Shown here: positions 21,190 to 31,899 of the stretch, one piece after another
Numbering within the stretch: position 1 is the stretch's first letter
Layout: each line of letters starts with the position of its first letter
Assembly (NCBI RefSeq): GCF_023159225.1
Contig: NC_063181.1
Coordinates: 7,523,606-7,587,605 of the forward strand
From: Perognathus longimembris pacificus
Lineage: Eukaryota > Chordata > Mammalia > Rodentia > Heteromyidae
Direction: 5' to 3'
Length of the DNA: 64,000 nucleotides
Notes under the pieces: generated by a model
What the model was told of the DNA's origin: nothing
Seen by the model: only the letters and a program-made list of their open reading frames with translations
Databases searched by the model: none
Translations under genes and position numbers: made by a program

Positions 21190-22600
21190 TCTAATTCAAT
21201 AATACAAAATAAACAGCTCTCTTTTAAGGTACTGATCTTTAATACCAAGTCCAGGCACAACTTTGAAATGGAGACAAGAAATTGATGTTCCTTAGAGACT
21301 AAGCCCACACTGCATCATGTTTTAAACTTAATAAGATTGGACCGAGCTATGGGTTGGCAAGAAGAAATAAGGAACCTCGAGTTTGGAAGAAGAGAAGATG
21401 AGATGGGAAGATAGGAAGAGAGGCCCGTGGTCCACTTCACTCAAAGGCCAAGACCTTATAAACACTCTCACAGTGTGTTCTCTACGGAGCGAAATGCCAG
21501 GACCACTCTCTCAGCTATCCAATTCAGAGCCAAGCTTCCCCCCACCCCCCACCCCCTACCCCCTAACTGTACCAGAGGATGGGAACAGTACCAGCAGCAG
21601 CAAGTTCCTGGCTCCCGGCCAGCTGCTTTATTACTTATTAACTTATTTTATATAGCCTTCAGCATGGCAAGAAAGCTTCCTTTAATTATCAACAGGAATG
21701 CAGAAGCCACAAGGGGAAATCAGAGCCAGAGAGTTGCGACTGCGCACTGATTCCACTCTGCTCTTATCAAAGCGGACGCAAGAGTTGAGCTGTGGCGGAG
21801 AGGATTCTGGAAGCCGCCGGCAGCGCGTGGGAAGGAATCTGGAAGGCAAACTCGGTGCTGGAATGAATTCTCAATGAAGAAGTTTGTGTGGTTTTTTTTT
21901 TTTTTTCTCCCCTTCTTCCAGTTGAGGGAAGTTAAACACCAGAATGCCAAGACAGAAGACACACAGATGAAGAGCAACCTTGACAAGCACCTGGGAGCAC
22001 GGCTGAGTGGCATGGAGCTGCATGGTGGTAGACAGGTGTGGAGAGAAATGATCAGGACCTAGAAGCAGCTCCAAGCCTAGCACACGAGCTAAATATCACC
22101 ACCCGGGCTACCTCAGGAACAAGCAGCACCGGTGGCAGTTGTCTGGCTGGGATGAAGATCCTTGCCTTGTCCAAACATACCCACCTTTAGTTCCACAGTA
22201 CCTAAGAGGTCATCATTCAAGGATCAGATCCAGAACCACCTTCCCCTTGACATTACTAACATCTCCACATAATTGTGTTTGTCCCAGCAAAAAAAAAAAA
22301 AAAAACTTATTTGACCAGCAAAAATAGTTGGTAGAGAAAAGCCAAAGAATACACAATGGAATGTGAAAAAGGGTAATAGGAACACTAAAGATAAATCACC
22401 CACTGCGCAGGGACATGCAATTTCCAGAATCTAAATGGTCTTCTGAATTGGAGGAGATTTCACAAGCCAAGCCCTGAGTTTATCTCCAAGGAGAAGATTC
22501 ATCTTAATGTAAGATAAGAACAAACTAGCATGAGCAGATGTCGAGAGGAATTTTCCTCCTTGGACAACTGCAGAAACAATTCAGTTTTTCTGTTATTAGG
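21190..22600. other. Unique sequence with a CpG cluster
   Basis: The stretch 21735-21835 holds about eight CpGs (for example GCGGACGCAAG and GCCGGCAGCGCG), which is unusual against the CpG-poor background. A run of A lies at 22290-22306. A poly-T run at 21892-21906 follows the CpG cluster. No coding frame is credible. Confidence 0.5.
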
Positions 22601-22602
22601 AA

Positions 22603-22607
22603 TTCTC

Positions 22608-22691
<84 letters not shown>
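22603..22691. repeat. Compound CT/CA microsatellite
   Basis: (CT)n at 22603-22650 passes directly into (CA)n at 22651-22691, the same arrangement as at 6190-6280. Confidence 0.97.
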
Positions 22692-22693
<2 letters not shown>

Positions 22694-22912
22694 GAATGTC
22701 ACAAGGACCTCAAAACACAGAACAGATATGGTAGAGAGACAAGTTAGCCTCTCTCTGGTAGCTGTGCAATGAAGATAATGTAGGAATAGTGAGTACACCA
22801 GATGCCTCAGAAATGAGTAAAAATGTGTACCACCCCAAAGCAGGAGTAAAGCATTTAGCTAAAGTGTATTTTTAGAAAACATATACAAAGAGCTATAAAA
22901 TTTGGCAGGGAG

Positions 22913-23117
22913 GGGCTAGGAATATGGCCTAGAGGTAGAGTGCTTACCTCGCATACATGAAGCCCTGGGTTCAATTCCTCAATACCACATATATAAAAAA
23001 AGCCAGAAGTGGCGCTGTGGCTCAAGTGACAGAGTGCTAGCCTTGAGGGAAAAGAAGCCAGGGACAGTGCTAAGGCCCTGAGTCTAAACTCCAGGAGTGG
23101 CAAAAAAAAAAAAAAAA
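22913..23117 (+). mobile_element. IDL-Geo dimeric SINE, older subtype
   Basis: Both monomers are complete, with a poly-A of about 15 bases. An imperfect 10-bp duplication, tggcagggag versus tggcagagag, lies at 22903-22912 and 23118-23127. The head reads GGGCTAGGAATATGGCCTAG and ends GATTCCTCAATACC. Confidence 0.92.
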
Positions 23118-23173
23118 TGGCAGAGAGAAATTTGGGGAGTCATAGCATTATTTATTTAAGAGAAAAAGTTGGT

Positions 23174-23282
23174 GGAGCTGAGTATCAATGGTTCATCCGG
23201 GTACTTTGAAAGTTGGTATCAGAAAGATCATGGTTTGAGGGCAGTCCAAGCAAAAAATGTTCACAAGGAGACTCCTCAACCC
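23174..23282 (+). mobile_element. B1-like SINE head fragment
   Basis: GCTGAGTATCAATGGTTCAT, AGATCATGGTTTGAGGGC, AGTCCAAGCAAAAAATGTTC and GAGACTCC follow the B1-like head. The right monomer is missing. Confidence 0.6.
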
Positions 23283-23284
23283 AA

Positions 23285-24765
23285 AGCAGCTGCTTCTTCT
23301 ACTACTACCCCATCTTTCTTAGTGTGTAAAACCTTCACCTTTGCTACTTTTAGTTTCTATACAATTTTTTCCTCCTTCCTTCACTTCTCAATTCCAGCAA
23401 TATGGCTTCTACTTCCTGCCACTACAGGAATGTATTATATGCCCATGGTAGAATAGCTTCCTTCAACCACACTCAAATCTTTTTCCACACTTAGTTCCTC
23501 TACCACATTTTAAACAGCTGTAAGGGTGTATTGTTAGCTGCTCCTATCTTGTTCTCAGATTCTTTCATTCTGTCTTTATTCTTCCTCCCTCCCTCCCCCA
23601 AGTATTCTATCCCCTGAAGGGATAGAATATTGACACATGGAAGCTATCCTTCAGAAACTTACATGACAGAGGCACAATTCCATTGTTTCTGGTCCAGACA
23701 AAACTTTTAAGGATGTGGCTCTTGGCCTTTGTCCAAAGAATTTCCTACATTACCATGTTGCTGGTGATTTCTTTCATTTGACTATGATAGATGTGGATCA
23801 CAATAAACCAGAAGATTCTTATTATTCTCAGTATTTTGTCTATTTTCCATCCCAATTTTGTCTCCAAAAATGAGATGGCTCTTATAGGGACATGCTATAT
23901 GGCTGGAAAGGAGGTGTGGACCAACTTGTATTTATAGTCTTTTCTCCCTCTTTTCCCTGAGTTCTAAAAACATAAGTACTGCTTGAGTTCTGTTCATTAT
24001 TTTCCATTTCAAATAGATGGTAAATGCCTGAAAATACATTAAGACAAAACAGGCAGAAAAGATGTGATCACAAATGCCTTTGGGAGGAGAATTGGACAGC
24101 TGGGTAAAAGGGAAGTGAGATTAACGTTCTACCTTGCATTTTACGTGCTGCAACCATGTACCATGGGTTCAAAAAGGGACTTTTTAAATAGGAAATTCAC
24201 AATATATTTTGCTGAGCTTACTGATGTAGAAAGAAGTGCACATACACTCCTGGCTTTCTAGGAGCTTGTGATTGTATTGGGGAGATGAGACAATATTTTT
24301 TAAGGAAACGATAGACAGTTTGTTTATTCTGGCCCCTTTACAAACACACTACCTACTATTAGCCAAGTTATTTAGCCACTTTGATTTCAATGTCTTTGTT
24401 TGTGTAAAGGAAAACGGAGTAAAATACCTCTCGTTTCATCCATTGATTCAATTTTTTTTATCCGTTTGAGAAATTTTTCATGAGGTCTGTATTAATGGGG
24501 TTTTGCTGTATAGCCACCCCCAAACTTTGTACCCAAAACACCAACAATTGTATAGTTCATGGTTCGGCAGAGCGGCGGTCAATGGTTCTTGTGCTCATCT
24601 CTGTTGGGCTTACCTGTGCACTCCAGTGGCACTTCCTCTTGGCTTGGCTGGCTTTAGGCTGGGGCAGCCGAGGCAAATGGATCATAGGGTTCTCAGGGGG
24701 CCACGTTTCCTGGGTTTCTTTCCATGGCACCTTGAGATGACAAGAGCAACAAGAAGGAGAATTCT
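23285..24765. other. Unique sequence
   Basis: Includes a perfect hairpin at 23603-23629. The frames at 24480-24814 end inside the next SINE. No gene is recognised. Confidence 0.5.
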
Positions 24766-24976
24766 GGGGCTGGAAATATGGCTTAGCGGTAGAGTGCTCA
24801 CCTTGTATGCATGAAGCTCTGGGTTCGATTCCTCAGCACCATATATACAGAAAATGGCCAGAAGGGGTGCTGTGGCTCAAGTGGCAGAGTGCTAGCCTTG
24901 AGCAAAAAGAAGCCAGGGACAGTGCTCAGGCCCTGAGTCCAAGCCCCAGGACTGGAAAAAAAAAAAAAAAAAACCA
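24766..24976 (+). mobile_element. IDL-Geo SINE, 5' part of a chimeric insertion
   Basis: This is a full SINE with a poly-A of about 17 bases. The expected 3' duplication is not next to this tail. The left duplication aaggagaattct (24754-24765) reappears only at 25106-25117. So the SINE and the following 130 bp arrived as one insertion. Confidence 0.9.
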
Positions 24977-25105
24977 ACAACAACAACAAACCAACAAAAA
25001 AGAAATGCATAACTGCCTTACGTATGAAACTGTAACCTCTCTGTACATCACTTTAACAATAAAGAAATGGAAGGGAAAAAAAGAAATCATATTAAAAAAA
25101 AAAAA
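24977..25105 (+). mobile_element. Apparent L1 3' end, 3' part of the chimeric insertion
   Basis: Between the SINE tail and the second poly-A lies a segment with CTGCCTTACGTATGAAACTG, TAACCTCTCTGTACATCACT and an AATAAA signal at 25058-25063, then A-rich sequence. It resembles the 3' terminus of L1 in this rodent group as I recall it. Its own poly-A signal and poly-A, and the shared duplication, support joint integration. Confidence 0.6.
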
Positions 25106-25117
25106 AAGGAGAATTCT

Positions 25118-26435
25118 CAAAAGGAAAGCTCTTTTCAGTCCCTGCTTGTGTCCTGTTACTTAAGGTCCCATTTGAAATCTTAAATCAAGCTCAGGCTTAA
25201 GAAATGGGATGGATCAGAAACATGGTGAGAAAAGCTATCAAAGCAACAACACGGGGATGTAGGACAGAGGCATCATTTGAGACCATTTCTGCAGTTACAT
25301 GAGCATCTTTTGGTACTAAATCCCTATTTTTGTCTGGCCTTAAATTTTACACTTTCTGCTACTGAGTTTCTATTGCCAGTAAATAATTAGTACAAAAATC
25401 TGGGGTAAAATAAATCAGGGAGTCATCCATTAAGAGAAGTGATAAAGTCTGTAGAATTCTGGATGGTTATATAAACAAGCTCTTCTGAAACTGACTCTTT
25501 TGGACAAACTTTCCAAAACATTTATTCCAAATTTTTGTTAAATTTTTGCCCCTAAAAGCAAGTTTTTGAGTCCACATGACAGTCGTCTCTTGAGAGTAGA
25601 GGTAAATGGTTGGTAATTTTCTTCCTGGGGCTCGTGGGTTTCTTGTGTTGAACTGCAGCTTGAAGAGCAGGAAGCTGCACGTCTCTCTGACCACTGGAAA
25701 CAGCAGGAATCAATCAACTCACTAACAATGGGTTCTAAACACGAACAAGGTTCCAAGGACTGTGCCAGATACTGTAGGGATGAAGTAAGGCAAGATGCCA
25801 TTCCTTCCATCTGGAAGCTTGGCATGCAATTAGAAAGAAAAAAAAATCTCAGAAAAATAACTCCCAATACCAGGTAGCAAAGCAAATGAAGACATTGAAT
25901 CCACTGTTCCCTTCAAGTATAGGGTTTCTCCAGGTGTCCCAGCTGCACCTACCTATCTACTTCCCATTTCCTGCTGTGTCAAGTGAATTACCCTGCGGAG
26001 AGGAAATATCACTCAGCCTGACATCACTGATCTCATGGCCCCTCTCACGCACCTGCTTACAACCTCACATCCCTCGCACACCTGTCGTTGCCCACCAAAC
26101 ACTGCCCCCCTCCTCCCTCCCATGCATCAGTCTGTAAACTCACAGCCACACTTTTCCATTTAGATAAGGCATTCCCTCTGGAACATGAAGCCCAGAATGA
26201 GGAGAGGAAATGTCGCTTTTAAAGCAGTGGCACTGAGGACATTAGCAAAGGTTTCCACTTTTCTTCCTCGAGAGTAGCTCTCGAGAGAAACTCAAGTTCG
26301 TGAAGATAATGACCAAAAGGGCAGACGAACTTTGAAAGGGAAGTCACCTGTTTCCCAGACCATTTTCCTGGGTTCTAAAGATGACGTTGGTGTTTCTCAG
26401 TGTATGATTGGGGCCAGAGTCACTGAGACTCTGAG
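25118..26435. other. Unique sequence
   Basis: No repeat or gene. A 19-bp perfect palindrome-like hairpin lies at 26267-26285. Opposite-strand frames at 25467-25885 are not credible. A weak MER20-like look near 26395-26440 is not called. Confidence 0.5.
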
Positions 26436-26471
26436 GTTTTGTTGTTGTTGTTGTTGTTTGGGGGGGGGGTT
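26436..26471. repeat. (GTT)n followed by a poly-G run
   Basis: Six GTT units are followed by about ten G. Confidence 0.85.
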
Positions 26472-26499
26472 CTTTCTTTTTTTATTTTCAATGAGTTGT

Positions 26500-26800
26500 T
26501 GAAGATTTTTCTTACTTTCAGAGGATTATTATAAATTATAACCCTTTTGTGAGCGTACAAAATCATTCCATAAAACATAAGTTACTGTGCTGCCGGTGGG
26601 TTAGCAGCTATAGCTAATTTCAGAAGTGAGGCCTGCAATATTTAACCCCATGGAGGGCATTGACACAGACTAATCAAGGAAGACACCTAAGCAGTCACAA
26701 CAAACACTGATGGCTTGGTAAACTCTTTGTCAGCAGTGTTTACCGGTGGAATTGCAGCCCATCTTTAAAGACCTGCATATGCTAGGGCAGGGAAAAAGTT
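26500..26800. promoter_or_regulatory. Possible conserved non-coding element
   Basis: Repeat-free and dense in developmental factor-like cores: forkhead-like TGGTAAACTC and GTGTTTACCGG, SOX-like CTTTGTC, and TAGCTAATTTC and ACTAATCAAGG. There is no coding frame. This is pattern impression only; conservation was not tested. Confidence 0.25.
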
Positions 26801-26870
26801 ACCAGTAGCAAAATCGGTCTATGGGCAAAGCCACTGTGGGTTCTGCTCCAACTTAAAAATAAATATTCCA

Positions 26871-26922
26871 TGGTAGGGCCCAAGCACAAGGCCCTGGGCT
26901 CAGTCCTTTGCACCAAAAAACT
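26871..26922 (+). mobile_element. ID-like SINE fragment
   Basis: CCAAGCACAAGGCCCTGGGC, then TCAGTCCTTTGCACC and AAAAAA, matches the 3' half of an ID monomer including a decayed B box. It is 5'-truncated. Confidence 0.6.
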
Positions 26923-26929
26923 AAATAGA

Positions 26930-28284
26930 AAGGTAGGGGTATTCACTAATTAAATAATTCATAAATGACTATATGCATTATAGAAATACCTACACACATA
27001 CATATGTGCATATGTATAAGGTGATATAATTTGTATATGATTTGAAGGCTAAAATATGAAGAAAGCATGATCATACTTTAAACATGAACAAGCTAAACAT
27101 GTGACTATGGTATACATTTCCACGGCCCTTCCAGCATTGTACCCTGTGTTAGAGTGTAGTGACTGGGCAGAAATCTTCTGCATATTTTCACATAAAAACT
27201 GGCTAAGGATCATAGGGTTATCAACTGCTGTGTAAACATCTTCTCCAGTGCCATGGGCTTTGCTCCCTTGAAGCTAATGATCAAAACGGTTTCAGAAAAG
27301 AAACCCACCTATTGGGAGATAGCATCTCCTTAAATGTGACCATCAATCAATGCATGGCATTCCATACTGCTGGGTTTCAGAATAATTAATACATGAGATT
27401 TTCTCCTAAGAAGAAGAAAAGGGTCTAAATTTAGGCCTCTGTAAATGCCTAAAAGCCCCACCACTGGTGTTTCTGCATAGCTAGAAATGTCTGGCAAACG
27501 GATGTGGTAGACCAGCCAAATGTCTATCTGAAGGAGGCAAGAAGACACCTCCCAGGAGAGAAATCACCCAAGGAAAGAGACATTCAAATAGATAGGCCTG
27601 GCTGATAAGGCTTAGAGAAGGGACACTTCTCACATGGTCCTAGTGCTTGCCACTAGAATTAGAGTCCTGCAGATGACCATTGGGCTACGTGGCTCCCAGA
27701 GGGAGCTTTAGAATTTCCAATGGCTAAGTTTTTGAACACGAGCTGAGGTGCTTGGGTAAGCTCCTGTACATCCACCACCATACCACTCAGCTTTGGAGGA
27801 CAAGGACCCGGGACGAAAACAGCTCCTCAGAGCACAGCCACCAGACCCCCAAGAGGACACAGCCAACCACAGGAGAAGCCCGGAAGCTCCCAGCAGATGG
27901 CAGTGGTGCTTGGCGCAGGCAACAGTCCACCAGTGTGGCTCACTGGACTTCAGGGTAGGGGACAGCGCAGGGAAGGAAAGCCAAAGACCCTGGAAGGCAG
28001 AATCAGCAAACAAGAAGTGGAAGCCCTGCTCCGGGAGTCAAGCCTGAGACCTTGCCCATTCTCCAAGCCCTTCCATGAATGCCAGCAACTCCAACTTTCA
28101 ATCTTCCACCTAAATCTTTCTTGTTGCACTTCACAAACACATGTCTACCCAGTCCGTGGGCATCACCATTTGGATACCAAACTTAAAATGTCCAAAATGG
28201 AAACTTTAATCTTCCAAAATAACCGGAACCTGTTGCCTTCCTTATCTTACTTAGTTGATGGGAAATCTGTCCGTTGCATAGGCC
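26930..28284. other. Unique sequence
   Basis: The three overlapping frames at 27752-28319 and the opposite frame at 27708-28013 cover a GC-richer block (27770-28060). None is recognisable. A good splice context was not seen. Confidence 0.45.
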
Positions 28285-28298
28285 AAAACTCTAGCCAT

Positions 28299-28509
28299 GG
28301 GGCTGGGGATATAGCCTAGTGGCAAGAGTGCCTGCCTCGGATACACGAGGCCCTAGGTTCGATTCCCCAGCACCACATATACAGAAAACGGCCAGAAGCG
28401 GTGCTGTGGCTCAAGTGGCGGAGTGCTAGCCTTGAGCGGGAAGAAGCCAGGGACAGTGCTCAGGCCCGGAGTCCAAGGCCCAGGACTGGCAAAAAAAAAA
28501 AAAAAAAAA
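28299..28509 (+). mobile_element. IDL-Geo dimeric SINE, young subtype
   Basis: Near-consensus copy with about 20 A at the end and perfect 14-bp duplications, aaaactctagccat, at 28285-28298 and 28510-28523. The head has the inserted A (GTGGCAAGAGTGCC) and the B box GGTTCGATTCC. Confidence 0.96.
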
Positions 28510-28529
28510 AAAACTCTAGCCATTATTCT

Positions 28530-28712
28530 TTCCTGCCTTCCTTTCTTCCTTTCTTCCTTCCTTCCTTCCTTCCTTCCTTCCTCCCTCCCTCCCTCCCTTC
28601 CTTCATTTCTTCCTCCCTCCCTCCCTTCCTTCTTCCCTCCTTTCCTTTCTCTCTCTCCCTTTCCTTTCTTTCTCTCCCCTTCCTTCTTTCCTTCCCCCCC
28701 CCCCTCTCTCTC
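28530..28712. repeat. CCTT-rich pyrimidine tract
   Basis: About 180 bp of imperfect TTCC/TCCC units ending in a run of C and (CT)4. It begins only a few bases after the duplication of the young SINE. The poly-Ser/Pro/Leu frames through it are artefacts. Confidence 0.95.
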
Positions 28713-30800
28713 GTATTCCCCATTCAGTTCATTAGCAAATACTAGAATTCAGGAACTTCCCCCTCTCTCCAGAGTTTCTACTTTGGTCTAAGGGACCATA
28801 ATCATTTGTCTGGATCACCTTACTATACAAATATGTAGAAATGGGATTCAAATACTTCTTTTTTTGGGTGCCAGGGGCAAAAAATAAATTAAAATAATAA
28901 CTTTGTTTTTATTGAGACCAGGAAACTAGAAAACTCACTAAACAAACTCTATTAGACATCCCTCAAAGAGAATTAACCTCAACAGTGTCGGTCTTCTCAA
29001 AATCCTCCTGTTGTGTTTGTATTAAGCTCAGCTCTATGTTGAACACCCTGGTCCAGTAGTGCCCCTTCCTAGTCCTCAGTCCTCTAGCACTTACAGTACT
29101 TTCAGTCCTCAAGTACTCCATTACATTAGATTCACAATTGTGCATTCATTTTTTAATACACATTAATCTGAATGAGCCAGAGGTCCTGCCTTGACCCACG
29201 AGTATGATTCAGATGTCTGAGCTGTTTGGCTTGCATGAGGACTAATAAGTGAAGCCACGGTATGTTATTTGTGTGCTATACTTTTACTCAAGATATGTGT
29301 GTATGTGTGTAAAAGAGAATAAAAGCCACCCACAATTCTGTCACTAGGATAAAACCAATGTCTGTTTTGTGACTTATAATCACTTTTAACTGCATGTTTG
29401 CTAGACAATAGATAATGACAGATAGACACACAGGTACACAGATGATAGATACATGGAGCTGTCACACAATGTTCTAGATTGTTCAGTGAACAGTACTTCT
29501 CATGTGGTTCCACCCTCTGTTCAGCATGCACATCTTCCTTCGCACAAACTGCAGCTCGCAAGGAGAAGATGCCTTTGCCTTGGAGAGCCACCGACCCACC
29601 CACAGCCATAGGAGAGATTTGTCCCATAAGAGCCCCTCATGGGTGTTACTTGACAGCATTGCACAGGCTGAGTGACTGACAGGAAACTCAGAGAAATGGA
29701 ATCGAGGACTTGGAAGGCACTGAAAATGCTAGCAACAATATACATAAGCTTCTCTGCTGGCCAAGGGTTGGATCCTGGGGGGAACAAATACATCTGCTTA
29801 GATGCTGATCACCCATGCCATAAACCCCTGGCCTTTGAGGACCAGGATGGAATTCTCCAACATCATCTAATCCTTCCATGGAAACTCTGTGTGTTCCTGA
29901 AGCTGTGCACTGAGAAACTGCCTTTGCAGGACAAAACAACCACAGTCAAACCCAGTAAGATGCGCTTATGTTACATGGCTCATTTATTCACGGTCATTGT
30001 TTTGTTTCTTTGGTTAATATTTTCACAGGCTTTTGAGCTCCATGTTGCTAGTATTCTCCTCCTTCATTCTGAAAACCTATTTTATTTCTTGACAAAGAAA
30101 TATTATAATCTTCTAGTAACACGCACACACAAAAAAAAATTATTGTCCTTTAATACAGCACAGCTCTCTAGAAGGATAAAGTAAGGAGAGATCTTCTCTG
30201 GGATATATGAAAGGTAGAAGCTCTGTTAACAAAAAGAGAGGAACGAAAAGAAAAGGGGGGGAGAAAAAGAAAAAGAAATGGATTCCAAGCGAATTCAGCA
30301 AAAGAAAGCCTGTGATTCAGCAAAAGAAAACCACGGACAATTGCACATGCACAGAAGTGCAGCTGGAAAAGGCGACTCCCTAATTCAGCCTGCCTTGGCA
30401 GCCAGAAGCAAGGAGCATGACTCATAACGAAGCCTCCTTTCTTTCTTTTGAGGAAAGCCAGCTCCAAGGGAAGAAGACTCCATGCTGTCTGAAAGAAGCT
30501 ACCTATGAAGAAAAATGAGAACAATTAAGCCCTGGATCTGCACAAGAAACTTTCACAGCTGAGACTCCAGGAGGAAGACGGAGATCATGCTAATGATGAT
30601 GTTTTATAGCCTCAACATGCCTTCCATCTGGAGGAGAGCCAAAGCCCTCCGCGGGGTGTCACATTGATGGAAGGGCCCCTGCTGGGACGCAGCTGCTTCG
30701 GGGAGCTACATCTGGGGAACAACTGCATCTCAACCCCTGCAGCATGCAGGCAGCAAGACACAGAAATGTCCCGCAAGGGCGGCCGTCCACCTGGAGCCCT
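28713..30800. other. Unique sequence
   Basis: The 170-codon frame at 29672-30184 is one of the longest here. It overlaps several frames on the other strand, ends in A-rich sequence and has no recognised domain, so I do not call a gene. A purine-rich tract is at 30239-30283. Confidence 0.45.
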
Positions 30801-30807
30801 CCTCCTG

Positions 30808-30857
30808 CCTTCCCTCCCTCCCTCCCTCCTTCTCTCTCTCTCTCCCTTCCTCTCTCC
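30808..30857. repeat. CCCT/CT pyrimidine tract
   Basis: Short TCCC units followed by (CT)n. Confidence 0.85.
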
Positions 30858-31036
30858 AGAGACTCAGAGAAAAAGTCAGGGGTGTCATGTTTGCTGACTC
30901 ACTGAAACACAATAAAAGCGTCATTCTCTGTACACATCGGGGAATGGACTGTCCAGTTTTATCGTTAGTAGATAGTTTTTTGGCACATAGAAGCATCAAC
31001 TTTCGCTTAGCCATTACAGAGGGAAACAAACACGTG

Positions 31037-31038
<2 letters not shown>

Positions 31039-31068
<30 letters not shown>
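31039..31068. repeat. (CA)n microsatellite
   Basis: Fifteen CA units. Confidence 0.95.
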
Positions 31069-31069
<1 letters not shown>

Positions 31070-31299
31070 TTGCAAGCACACACAGACTCAGCACAGCACT
31101 CCTGACATACTCTTCTGAGGGAAAGGGAAAAATGAAACCATAATGGAAATTAGCAGGGTAACTGCTACTCTGCCTTTCTGTTTGTAAGTACTGTGATTCT
31201 GAATTAGCCACTCCAAGGTTCTCAGAATGAAGGAAGGCCCAACACTGCTCATTAAAATCAGACCCAACTGCAGTCTTGATGAGTCTTCAGAATTATATC

Positions 31300-31485
31300 A
31301 TTCCCCATTCCTTCCTTTATTTCCCTTTATCCTCTCCCCTCCCTTTCTTCCTCTCTCTTTCTCTTCCTCCTCCCTTCACGCTTTCCTCCATCCTTCTTTC
31401 TGCCTATCCTGTTTCTTCTTCATTTGCTTCCTTCCTTTCTTTCTTCTTCCTTTCTTTCTTCACTTTCTTTCTTCCCAATCTCTAG
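31300..31485. repeat. Pyrimidine-rich tract
   Basis: Irregular TTCC/CTTT sequence that is almost free of purines over about 180 bp. The leucine/serine/phenylalanine-rich frames over it are artefacts. Confidence 0.85.
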
Positions 31486-31599
31486 CTATTATTTGAAGAG
31501 TAAAGACAAATGACCCAAGTGAAGCTGAAGTGCCAAGCAATCTAAAGGAACTCCAGGATGCTAGCTTTCCTCAGCTCTGAAGTGTACATTTTGATTTAT

Positions 31600-31890
31600 T
31601 TATTTTTATCTATTTATTTGTTTGTTTAAACAGTACTGGTGTTTGAAATCGGAGCTTCACGATTGCTAGGCAGGTGCTGTACCACTTGCGCCACACCCTG
31701 AAATAAGTAATCCTAATTAGATGCACTGGTATCTGTTCTTGAGGACCTTAAGTATTACTACACCATGCTTACAATACTTTCTTAGAGCAGGGTTCAATAT
31801 ATATCCCAGGTTATCCTGAAACTCCTCCTCCTCCTGACTTACCCTCCCCAGTGCTGATATTACAGGCATGAGACCTCCAGACCTGGCTTA
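31600..31890 (-). mobile_element. Older B1-ID dimeric SINE, minus strand
   Basis: The reversed ID-like part (CAGTACTGGTGTTTGAAATC, GATTGCTAGGCAGGTGCTG, CACTTGCGCCACACC) and the reversed B1 part (CCCAGGTTATCCTGAAACTC, CCCCAGTGCTGATATTACAGG) are separated by about 90 bp of extra sequence. A T-rich TTTATTTA tail lies at 31590-31625. Confidence 0.75.
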
Positions 31891-31899
31891 GACCACGTG

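Noticed and set aside
26395..26440. Weak MER20-like similarity
   Set aside because: Too short and lacking a second landmark.
28299..28379. tRNA-like heads with A and B boxes
   Set aside because: They sit at the start of SINE dimers with poly-A tails and target duplications, so they are SINE promoters, not tRNA genes.
29672..30184. 170-codon plus-strand frame
   Set aside because: No known domain. It shares the DNA with three minus-strand frames and ends in A-rich sequence. Chance is more likely.
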